This document shows positions 35,060 to 48,400 of a stretch of DNA of 64,000 nucleotides, one piece after another. The notes below the pieces were generated by a model that worked only from the letters and a program-made list of their open reading frames with translations, was not told where the DNA came from and did no database searches. The position numbers and the translations under genes are program-made. The stretch spans positions 49,322,787 through 49,386,786 of the forward strand of contig OZ010599.1 in NCBI GenBank assembly GCA_963932145.1. The letters run 5' to 3'. The first letter of the stretch is position 1; every line of letters starts with the position of its first letter. Source of the stretch: Acanthosepion lycidas (Eukaryota; Mollusca; Cephalopoda; Sepiida; Sepiidae).

Positions 35060-36520
35060 TCTCGGTACCAAAGAGGAAAGTTAATCAGACCATGAAAATG
35101 TTTATAGAAAAGGCACATGGAAGCTTTGTTATAGCCGTGGGAAAGTGACTGAAGCTGGGATGCCAGGTCAGGATTAATAATGTTGGATATTTTTCTTGGT
35201 ATTTTATCAAGAATCTCAAATATATCGCAGAAGCATCAGTCCAGACGTGACAGCAATATTCAATAAACACACGAATGGTAGACATATAAGACAGATTCTG
35301 ACAAGAAAAATTGTCTAGTACGATACAGTGAACCAACTTTCCTGCAGCAGACCTTGCAGTTGATCGAATATAATCTTTCCACTTCGTATCAGCGGAAAAC
35401 GTTAACCCGAGAAGGTGCATTGAGTCACTTTCCTAGAATTAGGAATAACATAGGTCCATGGATATATGTGCCGTGGAGGAAACCTGCATTAATGCAAAAG
35501 GATCTACAAGTGTGACTGTTCAAGACAACTTCCATTTTGTGATTTGATAAGAAAGATTGAATCAAATCAAAATGTAGCCAAACACCTCCGAGATATCCAA
35601 AACAACAGCCCGAACTTCACCATTTTTATCTAAAGCTTGATATTGTAATGGGGTTGACGTTGAGTTGTGAATGCAAGTTACCCCGTTGTTATATGTATTT
35701 ATAGTTGATAGAGGATTCCTTTTCTCGTTTTTGTTTTTACTGAAAATGATATAGATAAAACGTACAACGATAGCAACAATAAGACTTTGAGACACGTGTT
35801 GATATTAATGACACGAATATGTATTTTTCTTTTTGTGATGTTAATTACAATATTGGTATTGTGTGTGTTTAAAATGTTCTCAGTGTTATTGTCACTTTTG
35901 TTTCTTTAAAAGTTTATGCTTACTTGTTTTCGCTTGTTCCGAGAATTTCGTTGTTAAGGATAGTTTTTGAGACCGTCAACTGTCGATTTTCACAGAGCAA
36001 TGGTGATACGTCCGTGTCGCTCCTATTTACTACTATACTGACTTCGTATGTGGTAGAACGGTCGTTTTTATAATAATGAAGTTTCAGATTTTTAGAATAA
36101 TGAAATATCATCATGTATCATCACTGGTGACAAGGTTGTTTTAGAATGATGAAATTTTAATCTTTATTTACAGGATGATGCAATATCATCATCATTCTGC
36201 ATCATACATCTCTTTCAGTAGTAACTGCTAAATTTTCAGTTGACCTACACAAGCGAAAACCATATTGCTTTTCTGAAATAAGTCCTTGTCATTTCATTTT
36301 ATCCAATTCAGAGTTCATTAGAGTCTCTAGTATTTTGCTAAAAAGAGGTATAAGGCCGATAGTTAGAAAGATCAGACGGTTCACCCGAGTTCTTAAATAC
36401 TGGAACTAGAGAAGTGGATTCCCAACAAGTAGGAAAGCAAAAAGCAGCAAGGCATTTATTGTAGAGTTTAGAGAGAACGGGTTCCAGTTCAAGAGCACAT
36501 TTCTAAAAAAAAAAAAAAAA
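35060..36520 (-). pseudogene. CR1/Jockey-like LINE reverse transcriptase, decayed pieces
   Basis: Minus-strand fragments read in RT order from high to low coordinates. Near 36500-36300 is a YNKCLAAFCFP / VPVFKNSGE / LSNYRPISL-like block (RT domain start). Near 35640-35580 is ALDKNGEVRAVVLDISE (RT motif A region). Near 35430-35250 is MHLLGLTFSADTKWKDYIRS then VFIEYCCHVWTDAS, the conserved C-terminal tail of these LINEs. Near 35210-35080 is a SLSHGYNKASMCLFYKHFHG-like end. Frames change repeatedly and the catalytic YADD-type block is missing, so it is dead. The same tail occurs at 57540-59500. Confidence 0.75.
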
Positions 36521-38530
36521 AAAAAAACTATTGAGGGGATACCACCAAGTGCACATGTTGATAGCAGAAACCATGGACGTAGTTATATGCATATCACACA
36601 ATACAGTCTCAGTTCTAAGTATGAAAGTCAGGCAAAGATACTCCGGGTGAGTCAAGAAAAGAAAACTTACGAGAAAAACCTACTTTATCAGCAGAAGATA
36701 ACAAATTGAGCATTTCTCGAATCGGTACTAATTTGTAGTATACTTAAAAACAAACTAATATAAATGCGTTAACTAATTTACTTACCGTTTTGTACATATC
36801 TAGTAAATTAGCTATTCGCATTATGCCAAAGATTATAGTGCACCAGAAATCTGTGGCAAGATAGTAAAATATAACAACATTGTTGTGAATGCAAAATAGT
36901 TCAGTATAGAGTTTAGAGTAGACCAAATTGCCCAGAAAGCGGGTGTGGGGAAAAGAAGAGAGAGGGGGAATGAGAGTGGGGGAATGAGAGTGGGGAAAAG
37001 AGCGGTTAAACGAACATTGGATATTGCACTCATTCTATTATGTCTTTCGCCTAACCTGTGATGGGTTCTGGAGGAGCTTCATCCTACTATGTCATATAGT
37101 TTCTAAAAATCTCATAGAGTGATAATTGGTTAATTGATAACTGCTCTCTATCAGCATACAAAATTACCAAAATCTATATTTTTAAAAGCTTTCTTTTTGA
37201 GGTAGTTTTATTAAATCTTCAACTTAAGTAGCTTAGTTTTCATGCAAGAAAAATTAAAATTAAAACATTTCATTAAGACTGACAAATGTTTAAAATGAAA
37301 TTGTCCGCGCATCGCGTATAAAAGTGACTTAGACATAGAGTTACAAAAGTTCAGCATGTAGAATTCCCTAAAGAACCCTTGCTTCGAATAGGACAACTGA
37401 ATATCATGTAAAATTGATTTAATATTTACTTTACAGTAATACTTTTGTATGTATTTTCTGTAAACTTTCCAAGATATTTTCTTGATGCTATAAAATGTTA
37501 TACGAAAAAAAAAATACAATCCTATGCCCCTTAACCCTACTTAAAAACGAAAACTTCAGGACAGGCTTTTCTCGATATGCATTGATTTGTTGTTTAGTCG
37601 CTAGAAAATTCAAATGTTTCAGAAAAAATGGATTGAGAAGGGAAATTCTTTTTGAGTTTCCCACCAATTCAGAAGCAAAGAATTCAAACTTGCCATAATT
37701 TGAAACTGAATAATCCTGGGGTCCCAGATATAAACAAGGTCTCTGACTGGTGAACATCAGTGTTCATTCACGCATCGTCGGGATGATAGTTTCACAGAGG
37801 AGAGGACAATCTTAAAAATAAACATTTACGGCCGAGAACAACCAAAAACTGAAACCAACTTCGAAGAGATGCAGATAAAGCTTTCGCTACAAAAACCCAT
37901 CTATCGGCATCCCTCACTCAACATTCTTCGCAATTGCTGTTTGTCCTCAACTGTTGACAACTTCCAGAGAAGTTTCACTGTGTTCCTTTGAGGATATTTT
38001 TGATATTATCAACCGTAAATCATTATTTCATATGAACATTATGCCTTTACACAGCTTTATTTTCATTAGGCGATGTGATAAAGAACGCACACGAAACGTT
38101 TATCAATGCTAATGTTTCACTTTTATTAAAGCTTCACCAGAGAATGAGATACTGAGAAAAAGAAGAAAGAAATTCTGGTATTTTTGCCGTTACGTTGTTT
38201 GATTTTCATTGGTTAATCATGTTTCAGGTTCACTTAACTTGTTAAACAGACGTTAGTATAATTTGTAACGTTCTGAATTCAAGGAGAAACAGGGTGTACA
38301 TTCAAAATTCCAAGAAATTAATGGATTCCAAGCCTAACTGAAAAACTGTAAATATTGTTTTATGTATGTAAGTGTATAATAATTCTAATTTATCTATGTT
38401 GGATTCAAATGACGATGACGCATATTCGTAAGTGTATGTGTGTGTGTGTGTGTGTGTCTAGTAGACATTATGTTTGTCGGTTTTTCGCTCAAAAGTATGT
38501 TATGTAACATTATCTCTTTACCCAGCTTCA
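36521..38530. other. Repeat-derived intergenic DNA
   Basis: About 36915-37120 shares blocks with 43790-44000 (AGACCAAATTGCCCAGAAAG versus AGACCAAACCGCTTAAGAAA; then the TGGAGGA...TCATCCTA region). 37745-37940 is the inverted partner of 33605-33800. A (GT)n run lies at 38437-38457. No gene is recognised. Confidence 0.55.
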
Positions 38531-39602
38531 TTTTGTAGTATTGAACATTCACCCAACTCCTCTGTAATATTTCTTTTTCTAATGTCCCGTGAATTTCTAT
38601 TGATAACCTCTCTTGGTTGTCACTCCCCTTGTTAGTCCATTAAAACATTCTGAAGTTTTTACGTCTTCCTGTTATCACATCAATTTCATGAACTAACAAA
38701 GCGTAAGCTGGGCCTAAACTATGGATAAATTCCTCAAACCAGAACGTTTGGATGTATCACCGCCTCAGCCGACAAAAATTCGTTCACTGGTACTGTACTT
38801 TTTCTGCTTTTATGCGTTCTATCCAAGATAACGATCCAATTATCTTTGTTTCACCGATGGTATAAGATTATATTGCGGAGTGTGATGACTACGAGTCGGC
38901 TATAGACATTTTAAAAGAAGTTCATATAAAACCGAAAAATGAAGAGTTTGCGAGACTTATTTTAGCTGATCGAGAACAAAAAGGAAAGAAGATAGACAAG
39001 TTAAGTATGTGCAGCACCTTTAACTACTGGGTAAAACTGTAATTTCACAACTTTAAGTACCTCACAGAATCGAGATGACTATTGGAGACGTTTTTATTAG
39101 TGGCTTACACTTTCGTACTATTAGGTAGCGATTGCTAGAAAATAGGACTTTCGATACGGCGGTAGATCACGCTGGGGCGCTTTATGTTGCTCGTACGAAC
39201 ATAATTTTTACACCGGCTGTAAATGCTATCGCTGAAATGGAATTGGATCGTTCTGCAGCTCAAACTTGTGCCATTACAGTTCCGAAAAATGGGTACTGTT
39301 TTTGTGAAGATGCTAGTCACGATTGTAATCAGGGCCCGGCAAAGAAGGCCATGTATTACGTGTGATAAAAAGGGACATTTATCTAAGATATGTCGGTCGA
39401 CTAAGTCAATTACGTCCTCTACAGCGTCTGTAACTCTACTAGATTTTCAGCTTAACAAGACTTAGCAATACTTAAGCGAGCTACTGTTTTGGTTTTAATC
39501 AACAATAAGGCTGCTGCTGCTCATGTTGACACTGAATGTACTGGGTCTTTCATCGCTTGTCTATGCCAAGCTGCACAATCTCACTTTTAATAAATTTTAA
39601 TA

Positions 39603-39678
39603 ATGGGTTATGGTATAGCCGAGAAAATCAATCTGTGCGACTTACTAGATTGATTTTCTTGGCTATACCATAACCCAT
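39603..39678. repeat. Palindrome with 32-bp arms inside the gypsy fossil
   Basis: Arms 39603-39634 and 39647-39678 are reverse complements at 31 of 32 positions around a 12-base spacer. It interrupts the element between its gag and pol remnants. It could be a miniature fold-back insertion or an inverted duplication. Confidence 0.9.
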
Positions 39679-41042
39679 GGTTCACTAAGACCTGATGCGG
39701 AGAGATGGAGAAGACTCTCCTAAAGAACTACCAGTCCCTAAGGGCAGGACCAATATACGCCGCGTCGTTGATCTTTCTCACATTATTCCCAGTGGATTTC
39801 AGTGTTTTCTGATGAGAATAGACTAATTGCCACTGAAACATTTTCTCTCAATCAAGAGGGCAGTAAAAGTATTCAGTGACCTTAAAGAGGAAATTGGTAA
39901 AGCATTGTTGCATTCCATTAATGACACAATACCACTCATAGTAGAAACTAATGTTTCTGACAATGATATCTTAGCTACTTGGAACCAAACAAGTCGCCCG
40001 GTTGGTTTATTTTTCCGTACATCCGCCCCATAAAAGTAGTCTCACTACTTGTCAGGACAAAAAGTTCACAATAATCACATATCAGCAGGCTGTAAACTTT
40101 ATGTTCCACTCAAAAAGATTGGGAAAAATTCAGCGATGGTTGGTTGATGTTGCGCTGACATCAAGAAAGAAAAAATTATCTGAGCTTCACGTTCGTCTTC
40201 GTCATCCTGGAAAGGTTAGACGGGCTCATTTTAAAAACCTCCTTTACTCTATTGAAGAAATAAAAAGTGTATGTACTAAGTGCTCTGTATGTTCTCGGCA
40301 CGATTTTACATTCCAGGAACGTCCTATCTTATCAAAGCCGCAAAAGACATGGAACGAATCAGTATGAATTTCAAAAGACCTCTACCGTCTACCTCTAGAA
40401 ATCGCTATTTACTTATAGTAATAGATGAGTACTTACGTTTTCCATTCGCATTTCCAGATTTGAATCAGATACTCTCTGTGTTCGAAGTGCCTGCATGCAT
40501 TCATTCTTATCGGGGACTTTCATTTTTATTAGAGGAGCTGCGAGAGTACCTGACCAAACTAAGAATTGCAATCAGCAGAACAACAAGGGCATGGACAATG
40601 TGAGCGTTACAATGTTATTATCTGGAGACACATTACATTGACCAAAAAACTTCGAGAATCTCAATTCACCTAAAATATTACTCGATTAGATCTTTACACT
40701 ACCACCAATGCTACACCTCACAAAAAACTATTTTCATACCAACGCCGTTCCTCCAATGGCCACTCAGGACCTGCCCTAGTGCGTCACGATGTCTGTTGAG
40801 TAAATTTTGGTTGACGAAGTTGATTTGCCCCAATAATTCGCTAAAAATCAGTATAGCATAATAGCAAACTTAATAAAAAAACAGTTTTATCGTTAAAATG
40901 TTTATGTTATTAAGAGGAAAGAAAAAGTATATGTAATTATCTTAAAAAAAATTTTCCTTTTTTCTAACACGTTCTAAATTTGGGTCAAAAATTTCGTTTT
41001 TTTTTTTTTTGTTTATTTATTTATTTTTTGTCAACTTTATAC

Positions 41043-42216
41043 TGTCGGAGTTAGCTCCTCCTTGGCTCCTTAAACCGGAAGAGAACAGGTCATTTCGACC
41101 TTTACCTTTCGGTTGTGCTCCCTACACGCTGTTAACCCGAGGTAGAGACTAGCAAGTTACATTTTCAGTTTAATTATATTACGAACCTGGTCGCAATATA
41201 CTTCTAGGCATTTTTAGGCCTTGGTTTTCTTTTAGCTAAGCACTACTCCTTTTTTAGATAGACTTTACTATGTTAGCTACCAATTCTCTTGCTAGTCTCC
41301 CTTACCACAAGACAGTGACTTCTCGCTAAATTTAGGGTCGGCGACTGAAACGGTCGTAACGCAGGCTCTGGCCTCCGTGGCCAAGACGTCGATCTCCAGG
41401 CTGTGTATTAAGTTACGCTCTCATTTCTTTTTGTCTGCCAACTTGACGATAGTTGGAAACTTTCTTTCTCTCTCTACTTCGCCTCTTGCTTCTGGCTCCT
41501 TGCCAATGTTCGACTCTCCGACTGGCTGCCTGCACGTCGTCCATAACCTTTCCCGTACACTACGTTTGTAATTATTACGGGAGGTTATTAATATCGGACT
41601 CGACCGGCAGAAACGCAACGCATGCACTGGACTTTTGACATGCCCGAACAACATCGCAACGCCAGTTTCATCTTTCCTTCCCAACACGTCAAGATGGCAT
41701 GCCGGCAACGACCAACATCAACTTCAAACTACAATGACCAGCAGCAATTATCTGCAACGACCAACATCAACCTCAAACTACAATGACCAGCAGCAATTAT
41801 CGGCAACGCCCAACATCAACCTCAAACTACAATGACCAGCAATTATCTGCAACGACCAACATCAACTTCAACTACAGCGATCATCTGCAGCAAACCACCT
41901 GCATGACCAACAGCGACCACCTGCAACGACCAACAGCGATTATCTGAAACGACCAGCAGCGATCACCTGTAACGACACCGGTAACAACCAACCTCGACCA
42001 TCAATGCCTGCACCAGAACATCTGCATTTCTCCCGTTCCGACCACCTTTATTTTTTATTACTTTTCTAGAATAAATTAGCTTATATCTTATATATCCTCG
42101 TTCTGTCGTCTATGTTGTTTCACCTTGTCAGATTTAACGTCTTCGAAAATGTTAGCGGGCCTCTTGTGACCTCATCACCCTTTTGTGATACGGGGGCGCT
42201 CGAGGGGTCCGCTACA
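41043..42216. mobile_element. Solo LTR (LTR retrotransposon relic)
   Basis: 1174 bp starting TGTCGGAG and ending GCTACA, flanked by a 4-bp direct repeat ATAC (41039-41042 and 42217-42220). An AATAAA motif lies near 42069. A minisatellite (about 41700-41860) lies inside. It is a single LTR with its own target duplication and no internal region, the usual product of LTR-LTR recombination. Its family is unknown, and it is richer in G+C than its surroundings. Confidence 0.8.
41700..41860. repeat. Minisatellite of about 57 bp within the solo LTR
   Basis: Roughly three diverged units share CGACCAACATCAAC, TTCAAACTACAATGACCAGC and AGCAATTATCTGCAA. Degenerate shorter variants continue to about 41980. 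It produces a spurious Gln/Asn/Thr-rich reading frame. Confidence 0.85.
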
Positions 42217-43454
42217 ATACTACTTGTGGTAATGGCCATTTTAGTCTAGCAGTTTCCGGGGAAAACCCATTAATTTGGAAATTCTTGCAAAAATAGTCTG
42301 ATTTTAATGAAATTTTCAGTACTTATTAAAAAATGAATGAATTTATTTTTGAAATTTTTATTTTTAGAAAATCTTGGTAAAAATATATATTTTTTTACAT
42401 CTGTTATTCCCCTACCCCATAACAATTTTATGAAATTTTCTAGAATTTCAAACAGTTCGTAAATTGTTTTACATTACTTAGAAGAAATTAAATCATCAAT
42501 TTTTTTCTCACGGCTACTGCCAACTTTTTTAAAAATCTGCTCCATATCGTAGGATAAAAAAAAATCGAATTAGATAGGCCTTTATTTGCTTGAAATGTAT
42601 ATCTTATTTTAGCGGGATTTTCAAAAAGGAAAAAAAATAAGTTTTGTCAAAATTTCTCTAAAAAGTTAAAAATGAGATTTCGATTGTTTTTTTTTGTTGT
42701 TTTTTTTTTTTGTTTTTTTGGAAGCATCGACTAAAAACTATTCAACTTTCTATTTGAAATCCTCCACGGTATTTTTTTTTTTTTTTTTTTTTTTTTCTGG
42801 AAATAAAAAATTTAATCCTTTAGCTTTCAATTGAAGCTGAGGGAAAGCTTCGAAAAAGATTTTTCCTTTATGAAAAATACATTTAAATCTTAGGTATGGG
42901 TTAGGTATACGAATTTTTGGAGGTTCCCACTAGAAACGAATCCACAATACGCCCACATATGATACGTGGATGGAGCAGTCTCATTGCGTGACTTAACCAC
43001 AACTGGTGATATGTCACAAGGTAGGAAGACATCTAACACGCAAATAGGAACTGGTTTCTTTAATGGAATCTATTGTTCCACTTACTGACTTGGAATAATT
43101 TGAATGTACATGAACAGCGAAACACTATGGATGGAAGTCATACATCGTGGATTAGTGATCCCTTCCAAGAAATCTAATAAGCACTCAGAATTCCAATCAC
43201 CAACTGAAACCCCCACCCTGCTTTGGCTACCTCGGAGCTACAAAAACGATTTATAAGACCGTTTATTATCGGAAGTCTTTAAGGAAGGGGAGAATGTGGT
43301 ATTCTGGACACTCGCCCACCTCTGTAATATATTCTTTCCTTCCTTGACTTTTTATTGATAACCTCCATTGGTTGTCACTCTTCTGATGTAAAATGTAACC
43401 ATCTTGTTAGTTCATTAAAGCATTCTAAATGTCTCACGTCTTCTTGCCATCACT

Positions 43455-44728
43455 TTAATTTTCACTAGGCGCTCAAAACCTATTTTGCACAAACTATTAT
43501 ACTCCTTTCATTCTCAATTTAAATTTTATTGTAAATAAATTATTTCTGTTCAGTTTTACACTGAGTAAGTGTCCTGAATGACTCCATTTTTTTGTTTTGT
43601 TTTTTCTATATTGGAATAAAATTCCAATAATGTTGATGAATAATCATCAATTGTAAATTGTCTTCTTATCAAACGACTTTTATCAAACAACTTCTTGACT
43701 TCAGTGATGACAATATTAGTGAGATGCATTCGACATTTTATTGCGCCCGTCTGTTCCACTAATTTTAAAAGAAAGAAGCAAAGACTCCCTCCAAATACAG
43801 GTCGGGGTGTATTTAATGAAGTGGTTTTCAGAGCAGACCAAACCGCTTAAGAAAGCGGATGTAGAAAGAAAAAAGAAAAAAAAATACAGGTTTGATGCTG
43901 CACCCATTCTACTAGGTTTTCTGGGGTGAGTTTTGGAGGAAACTCCATCCTATAGATCATAGAGTTTTTAAGAGGAAAACCCTAACCGATCATAATCTTT
44001 CAAATCATCCAGGCTCATTTTGTAACACCAACTTTCTAGTGGCAAGGACTAGGTGATCGAGAAGATAGAATTGCTGAGAGTCGGCACCCGGCACCCGGCA
44101 CCCGGCACCCGGCACCACGTCGAACAAAGGTGGCTCCCAACAAGTTAAGCCTCTATCCGAAAGGATACGATACAATTTCCTCCACTTTTTGTAGGGATTG
44201 GGAAACTTGCTGTTCGAATTGTGAACATCACTGTTAGACCATGACAAAGAGATTTCATGATACTGTTACGGAAATATATCTAAAGTAAAGAAAATAAATT
44301 CAGTATTTAACATGAGTAAATTTATTTTTAATGAAATAAGCAACTTTAATGAGTAAAGATATTTTCGTATTTCATAAGGATTTTATGATTGTTATTTTTT
44401 TAAGTTCACTTAACTGTAAATACTGGTTTGTTGTTTCTCTATTCTTATCTGTTTCCAGAACCTTAAGAACATCTGTTCTCCACTTTCGCTCTTCAAATTA
44501 ACTGGCCAATAATGTAATTTTAACTGACATATTAATTTCAGTGAAGAAAAGTCAAACCAGTTAAAAATGCTTAATTTTTACTATTATTATTGCATCTATA
44601 TCTTTCAAACAACTAGTGACCTTTATTCAGAAGTTTAAAAAATTAAGGAAAATTTGAACTATTTATAAGCAAACTGTAATGGAAAACCCTCACGCTCCTG
44701 TAAAGAAACTCCACCTGCACACATTCTG

Positions 44729-44776
<48 letters not shown>

Positions 44777-45175
44777 GGAAAATCCGAAAAAAAAAACCAT
44801 CAAAAAAGAGTTATCCACTTACATTCAAAGGATGAAAATTATTTTTAAAATCTCAACTTCACTTTTTGCTCACAGATCGGCAGTCGCTGTGAACACACTT
44901 CTTCAAGAGAAAAAAAATTATATTTGATCAAAAAAGTGTTGAAGTGCATCAGACCGATAAGTGCGTATTTTCAGCAGCTGCAGACTGAAAGTTTTAGTTC
45001 ACTGTTTTTCTTTGTGTAGATTTATAGTCTATAAGCATTGATTAAAATGTTTTTGACACAATTAAGACTGTTTTTAAGAGATTACTAACTGATCTCGAAT
45101 ACATCATCATTATTAACAACGGAGAAAAATCCTGGCATAAAACATGAAGATTTTAAAGGACAACGCGGTTAGATA
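43455..45175. other. Intergenic DNA with small tandem repeats
   Basis: About 43790-44000 pairs with 36915-37120. A 7-bp tandem repeat (GGCACCC, five units) lies at about 44084-44117. An (ATT)n microsatellite lies at 44732-44776. No coding exon is recognised. Confidence 0.6.
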
Positions 45176-45258
45176 TTAGGTTGGTGCAAAAAAACTAATG
45201 TCGTTTTCTCACATATGTTACCATGTGAGAAAACGACATTATTTTTGGACCAACCTAA
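45176..45258. mobile_element. Mariner-type MITE hairpin, copy 3
   Basis: TTAGGTTGGTGCAAAAA-type ends, a palindromic body nearly identical to the copy at 11278 (AATGTCGTTTTCTCACATAT) and TA on both sides. 83 bp, no coding capacity. Confidence 0.92.
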
Positions 45259-46025
45259 TAGAAATCAATGAATAGACATTAGAGACAGTCATACTACATG
45301 TCACCATTCCCAATTATTTCTCATGTGACACACCCGGGTTTTTTTCTCCTAAAAGAGTGGGAACAAAGAAATAGTGGCTACGCAGATAGCGTAAAGAAAG
45401 ATACATAATGTTGTTTGTAAATTTCAAATATGCTGCTATTCTGCGTTCAGTTTTTTATTTTTCTTGTTTATATATAAATAACGACGATAAATTTTTCTTG
45501 TTTATATATTTTTTATAACGACAATAAATTTAAATCACATTCGTTTGCCATTTTGCATCTTTCTACTACTGTTTTTTTAGTATTCCTCGTCACCTTCTCA
45601 TAATCTTGCTCAGCCTTACTTACTAGTGATTTGTTTGTCAGAATGCAATACAAAATGCAAACTTTTCTTCAGTTTTTAATATGTAAAATCTTAAGTAGTT
45701 TTTTTTTTTCTTAGATAACTCAATCCCGATAAAAGATGCTAAAAAAAACTATATTTTCCTTTTTTGTATTGAAAATCTTAGCAAAGATAATCAGATCAGC
45801 ATAAAAAGACTAAAAAATTTATTCCACTTACATTTACAATATTTAAAATTGAATAGTTAAACAAAACTAGCTAGCGGGTAAGAAAATCGTGGACATGTTA
45901 AAGACAAAGAGAGGATTATACACATATACATTTCTTATTACTGTGTAGTGCAAAGTACCCAGTAAATGTAGCATTTACACTTTGTAAACGCTATATTTTC
46001 ATGAAGGAAGTGAGGGTAACATATG

Positions 46026-46065
<40 letters not shown>

Positions 46066-48400
46066 CCAAAATTTTCTTAAAAAAAAAAGAAAAATTTCAA
46101 AAATAATTTCACTCATTTGCGAATAAGTCCTGAAAGGTTCATAAAGCCGACAATTTGATTTTTGCAAAAATTTACAAATCAATGTGTTTTTCACCAGGAA
46201 AAAAAGGCGCTAAAAACGTCGACTGCTGACTTAATAAAAAGATATTTAAACAAAATTTCGAACGTTCTAGAAAGGATTAAAAAATTTAATGAAATAATAA
46301 AAAATACTTTAACTTTGGTCTTTCCTCTTTATAAAACATTTTGGCGTTTTTAAAACTGTTTTTAAGTCTGAGGCAATTTTTCATATGCTGTTTTTTTTTT
46401 TTTTCGTTTTTGTTTTTGTTTTCAGCGATGAAATGGAGGTACCTTAACCTTACACTAAACGTTAGTGGAAACATGTGTTTAAGTAGAAATGACCGAAACA
46501 GTGAAAAATAGCAAAAATAGAGTTAGAAACATAAAGTGTGTATCAAAGACAGGAACCAGGGAAAAGCCACCAAAATAAAAATCTAAAATAAAAGATTAGA
46601 AATTTTCGGACGTGTTACTTAAAATAAAACTGATTTTCAACCTGCGTCATATTTGTTTCCGTGTATAAATCTTTTTTATAAAACAGAAATATTGTGGGCT
46701 TGTAGGTTTTTTTTGTTTTGTTTTGTTTTGTTTTTTTTAATAAAGCCTTTTTATAGTATGTATTTATTTACGTCAGTGGATATAAAATTTAAGGCGAGTG
46801 AATTCATGCATATCATCATTAAAGTCAAAAACGTTGAACCTATGGATCTAGAAAAACCCAAGTACTAAACAACTTGTGCGCAACGAAGCAACACTGACCT
46901 AAGGTGCCTTCCATCTTTTAAACACCTTCATAAGTTATGACGACATGTAAAATACGAACTTGTTTTGAATTGATTTTTTGTTTCGTTGTTTCATTGTCAA
47001 TTCAAAAGACGAGTAATGACGTAAGTTTGACGTTCGTGGATATACGAAACTGCCCTCTCTCACCCACGAGAAGGAAAAAAATGGCAAAACCTCGAGGAAA
47101 ATTCAAACAATGCAAGAATAAGAAAAAATCATTAAAACAAGGAAAGCAAAAGGGGTTAATAGCCATTAAAGTAAAAAATGGATGGAATTTAGTTTTGAAA
47201 ACATTTTTAAGCAGAAAAAAATAGCAGAAAATGTTACACAAACTTAACACACGATTATAAAAATAATTACATTAACATAATAAATATACTTTACCAGATA
47301 CATTATAAAATACGTCATATGAGAAAAATAGTGGATTACAATGAAAATTTGATAGTCGTCACTATTTTGGTAGCAGCTGAAATCATATATACAAGAATTG
47401 AACATAAAAATATTTTTCATTTATTGTACCATACAGGACATAACAAAAGAGATTAGTTTTTAACGCTTAAAAATTACACCAGAGGTTTGTACCAGAATCA
47501 AATAACCTAGTGGCTTTAAACGCTCATATCATCCGAGTCTGATTCGGAGTTCAATTCCTTGTCATACTCAAAGGGTATATATATACGCTGATTCAGTGGC
47601 AGAAACAGACAAGCGGCATAAAGGTGGCTAGTCTGTTGGGTATTAATTGGTATGTAAAAGTACTTGGTAAAGAGTCTAGTTAGGTAAATTTTAAATGGAA
47701 ATTATTTTAAGTTTAATACCTAGCTTACCTATGAAATTAATTAACAACTTGTGAAGTATTCATGTAACTTTCTTGCTTTTGGAAAATGACGAACTGGTTC
47801 ACAAAACTTGCAAAGTCATCATGAAGTAGATAAACTTTCAAGTGAATGCTAAGCACAAAACAATAGTCAACTAGTCAACTAGACACTGTACACAAGCAGA
47901 AATAGTGCGTAACCAAAACTCATGGAAAATTATCAAAATATGCAAACAAAAGAGCATTATTAAATGCCAAATGACATGTTTACTTCTTAATTGGCTTCAT
48001 TGTGATGAAAATGTGCCAGTAAAGTTAAAAAAATTGAAACTTTAAAAAGAGTGCGCCCAGTCTTTGATTTAAAAAGAGTTCGACCAGTCTTTGATTTTTA
48101 ACATATAGATAGGGTAAACTCAGCAACATTTTTTTCCATTAAGCTAGAAAAATTGCAAGCTAAGTTGAGCACATCAGTGAATGTATGTTAATGTAAGTAC
48201 TTATCCTTGAAAGGAAGTAGGGAGTCGTGCGTCCTATTCATATACTCACTGCATCTCCTCCTTATCGCAGCCAAAATGCAGATAATACCCTAACAGCTAC
48301 TAGTCTTATAAACACGAAAGAACAAATAAAAGAATGGTACCGACAGTGGGGCAAAAGGAAAAGAAAACAAGAATTGTAAATATTAAATTTTTTCGTATTG
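45259..48400. other. AT-rich intergenic DNA
   Basis: An (AT)n tract lies at 46028-46064. About 45555-45615 (TTAGTATTCCTCGTCACCTT) matches 54212-54240. A weak tRNA-like SINE head is possible at about 47505-47570 (TAGTGGCTTTAAACG, GGAGTTCAATTCC). Open frames such as 46937-47224 are Lys-rich and match nothing I know. Confidence 0.5.

Larger units (their letters stand above)
40832..42600. repeat. Dispersed repeat copy B, nested in the gypsy fossil and split by a solo LTR
   Basis: The two halves (about 40832-41035 and 42250-42600) align with the halves of copy A (29330-30600). Integrase-like sequence lies on both sides, so this repeat entered the gypsy element. The left boundary is uncertain by some tens of bases. 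Confidence 0.65.
38534..43454 (+). mobile_element. Fossil Ty3/gypsy LTR retrotransposon, broken, with nested insertion
   Basis: Short LTR-like ends (about 38534-38679 and 43295-43454) resemble each other in the same orientation and begin TGT; a purine-rich tract precedes the right one. Inside, in order, are a gag start (from 38721, MDKFLKPERLDVSP), a CCHC knuckle (about 39340-39410), an RNase H-region remnant (about 39820-40130), the integrase HHCC region (about 40180-40310), part of the integrase core (about 40340-40480) and the integrase C-terminal region on both sides of an insertion (about 40700-40830 and 42890-43060). Much of protease and RT is not recognisable. It is clearly dead with many breaks, and the LTR divergence looks old. 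Confidence 0.7.
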
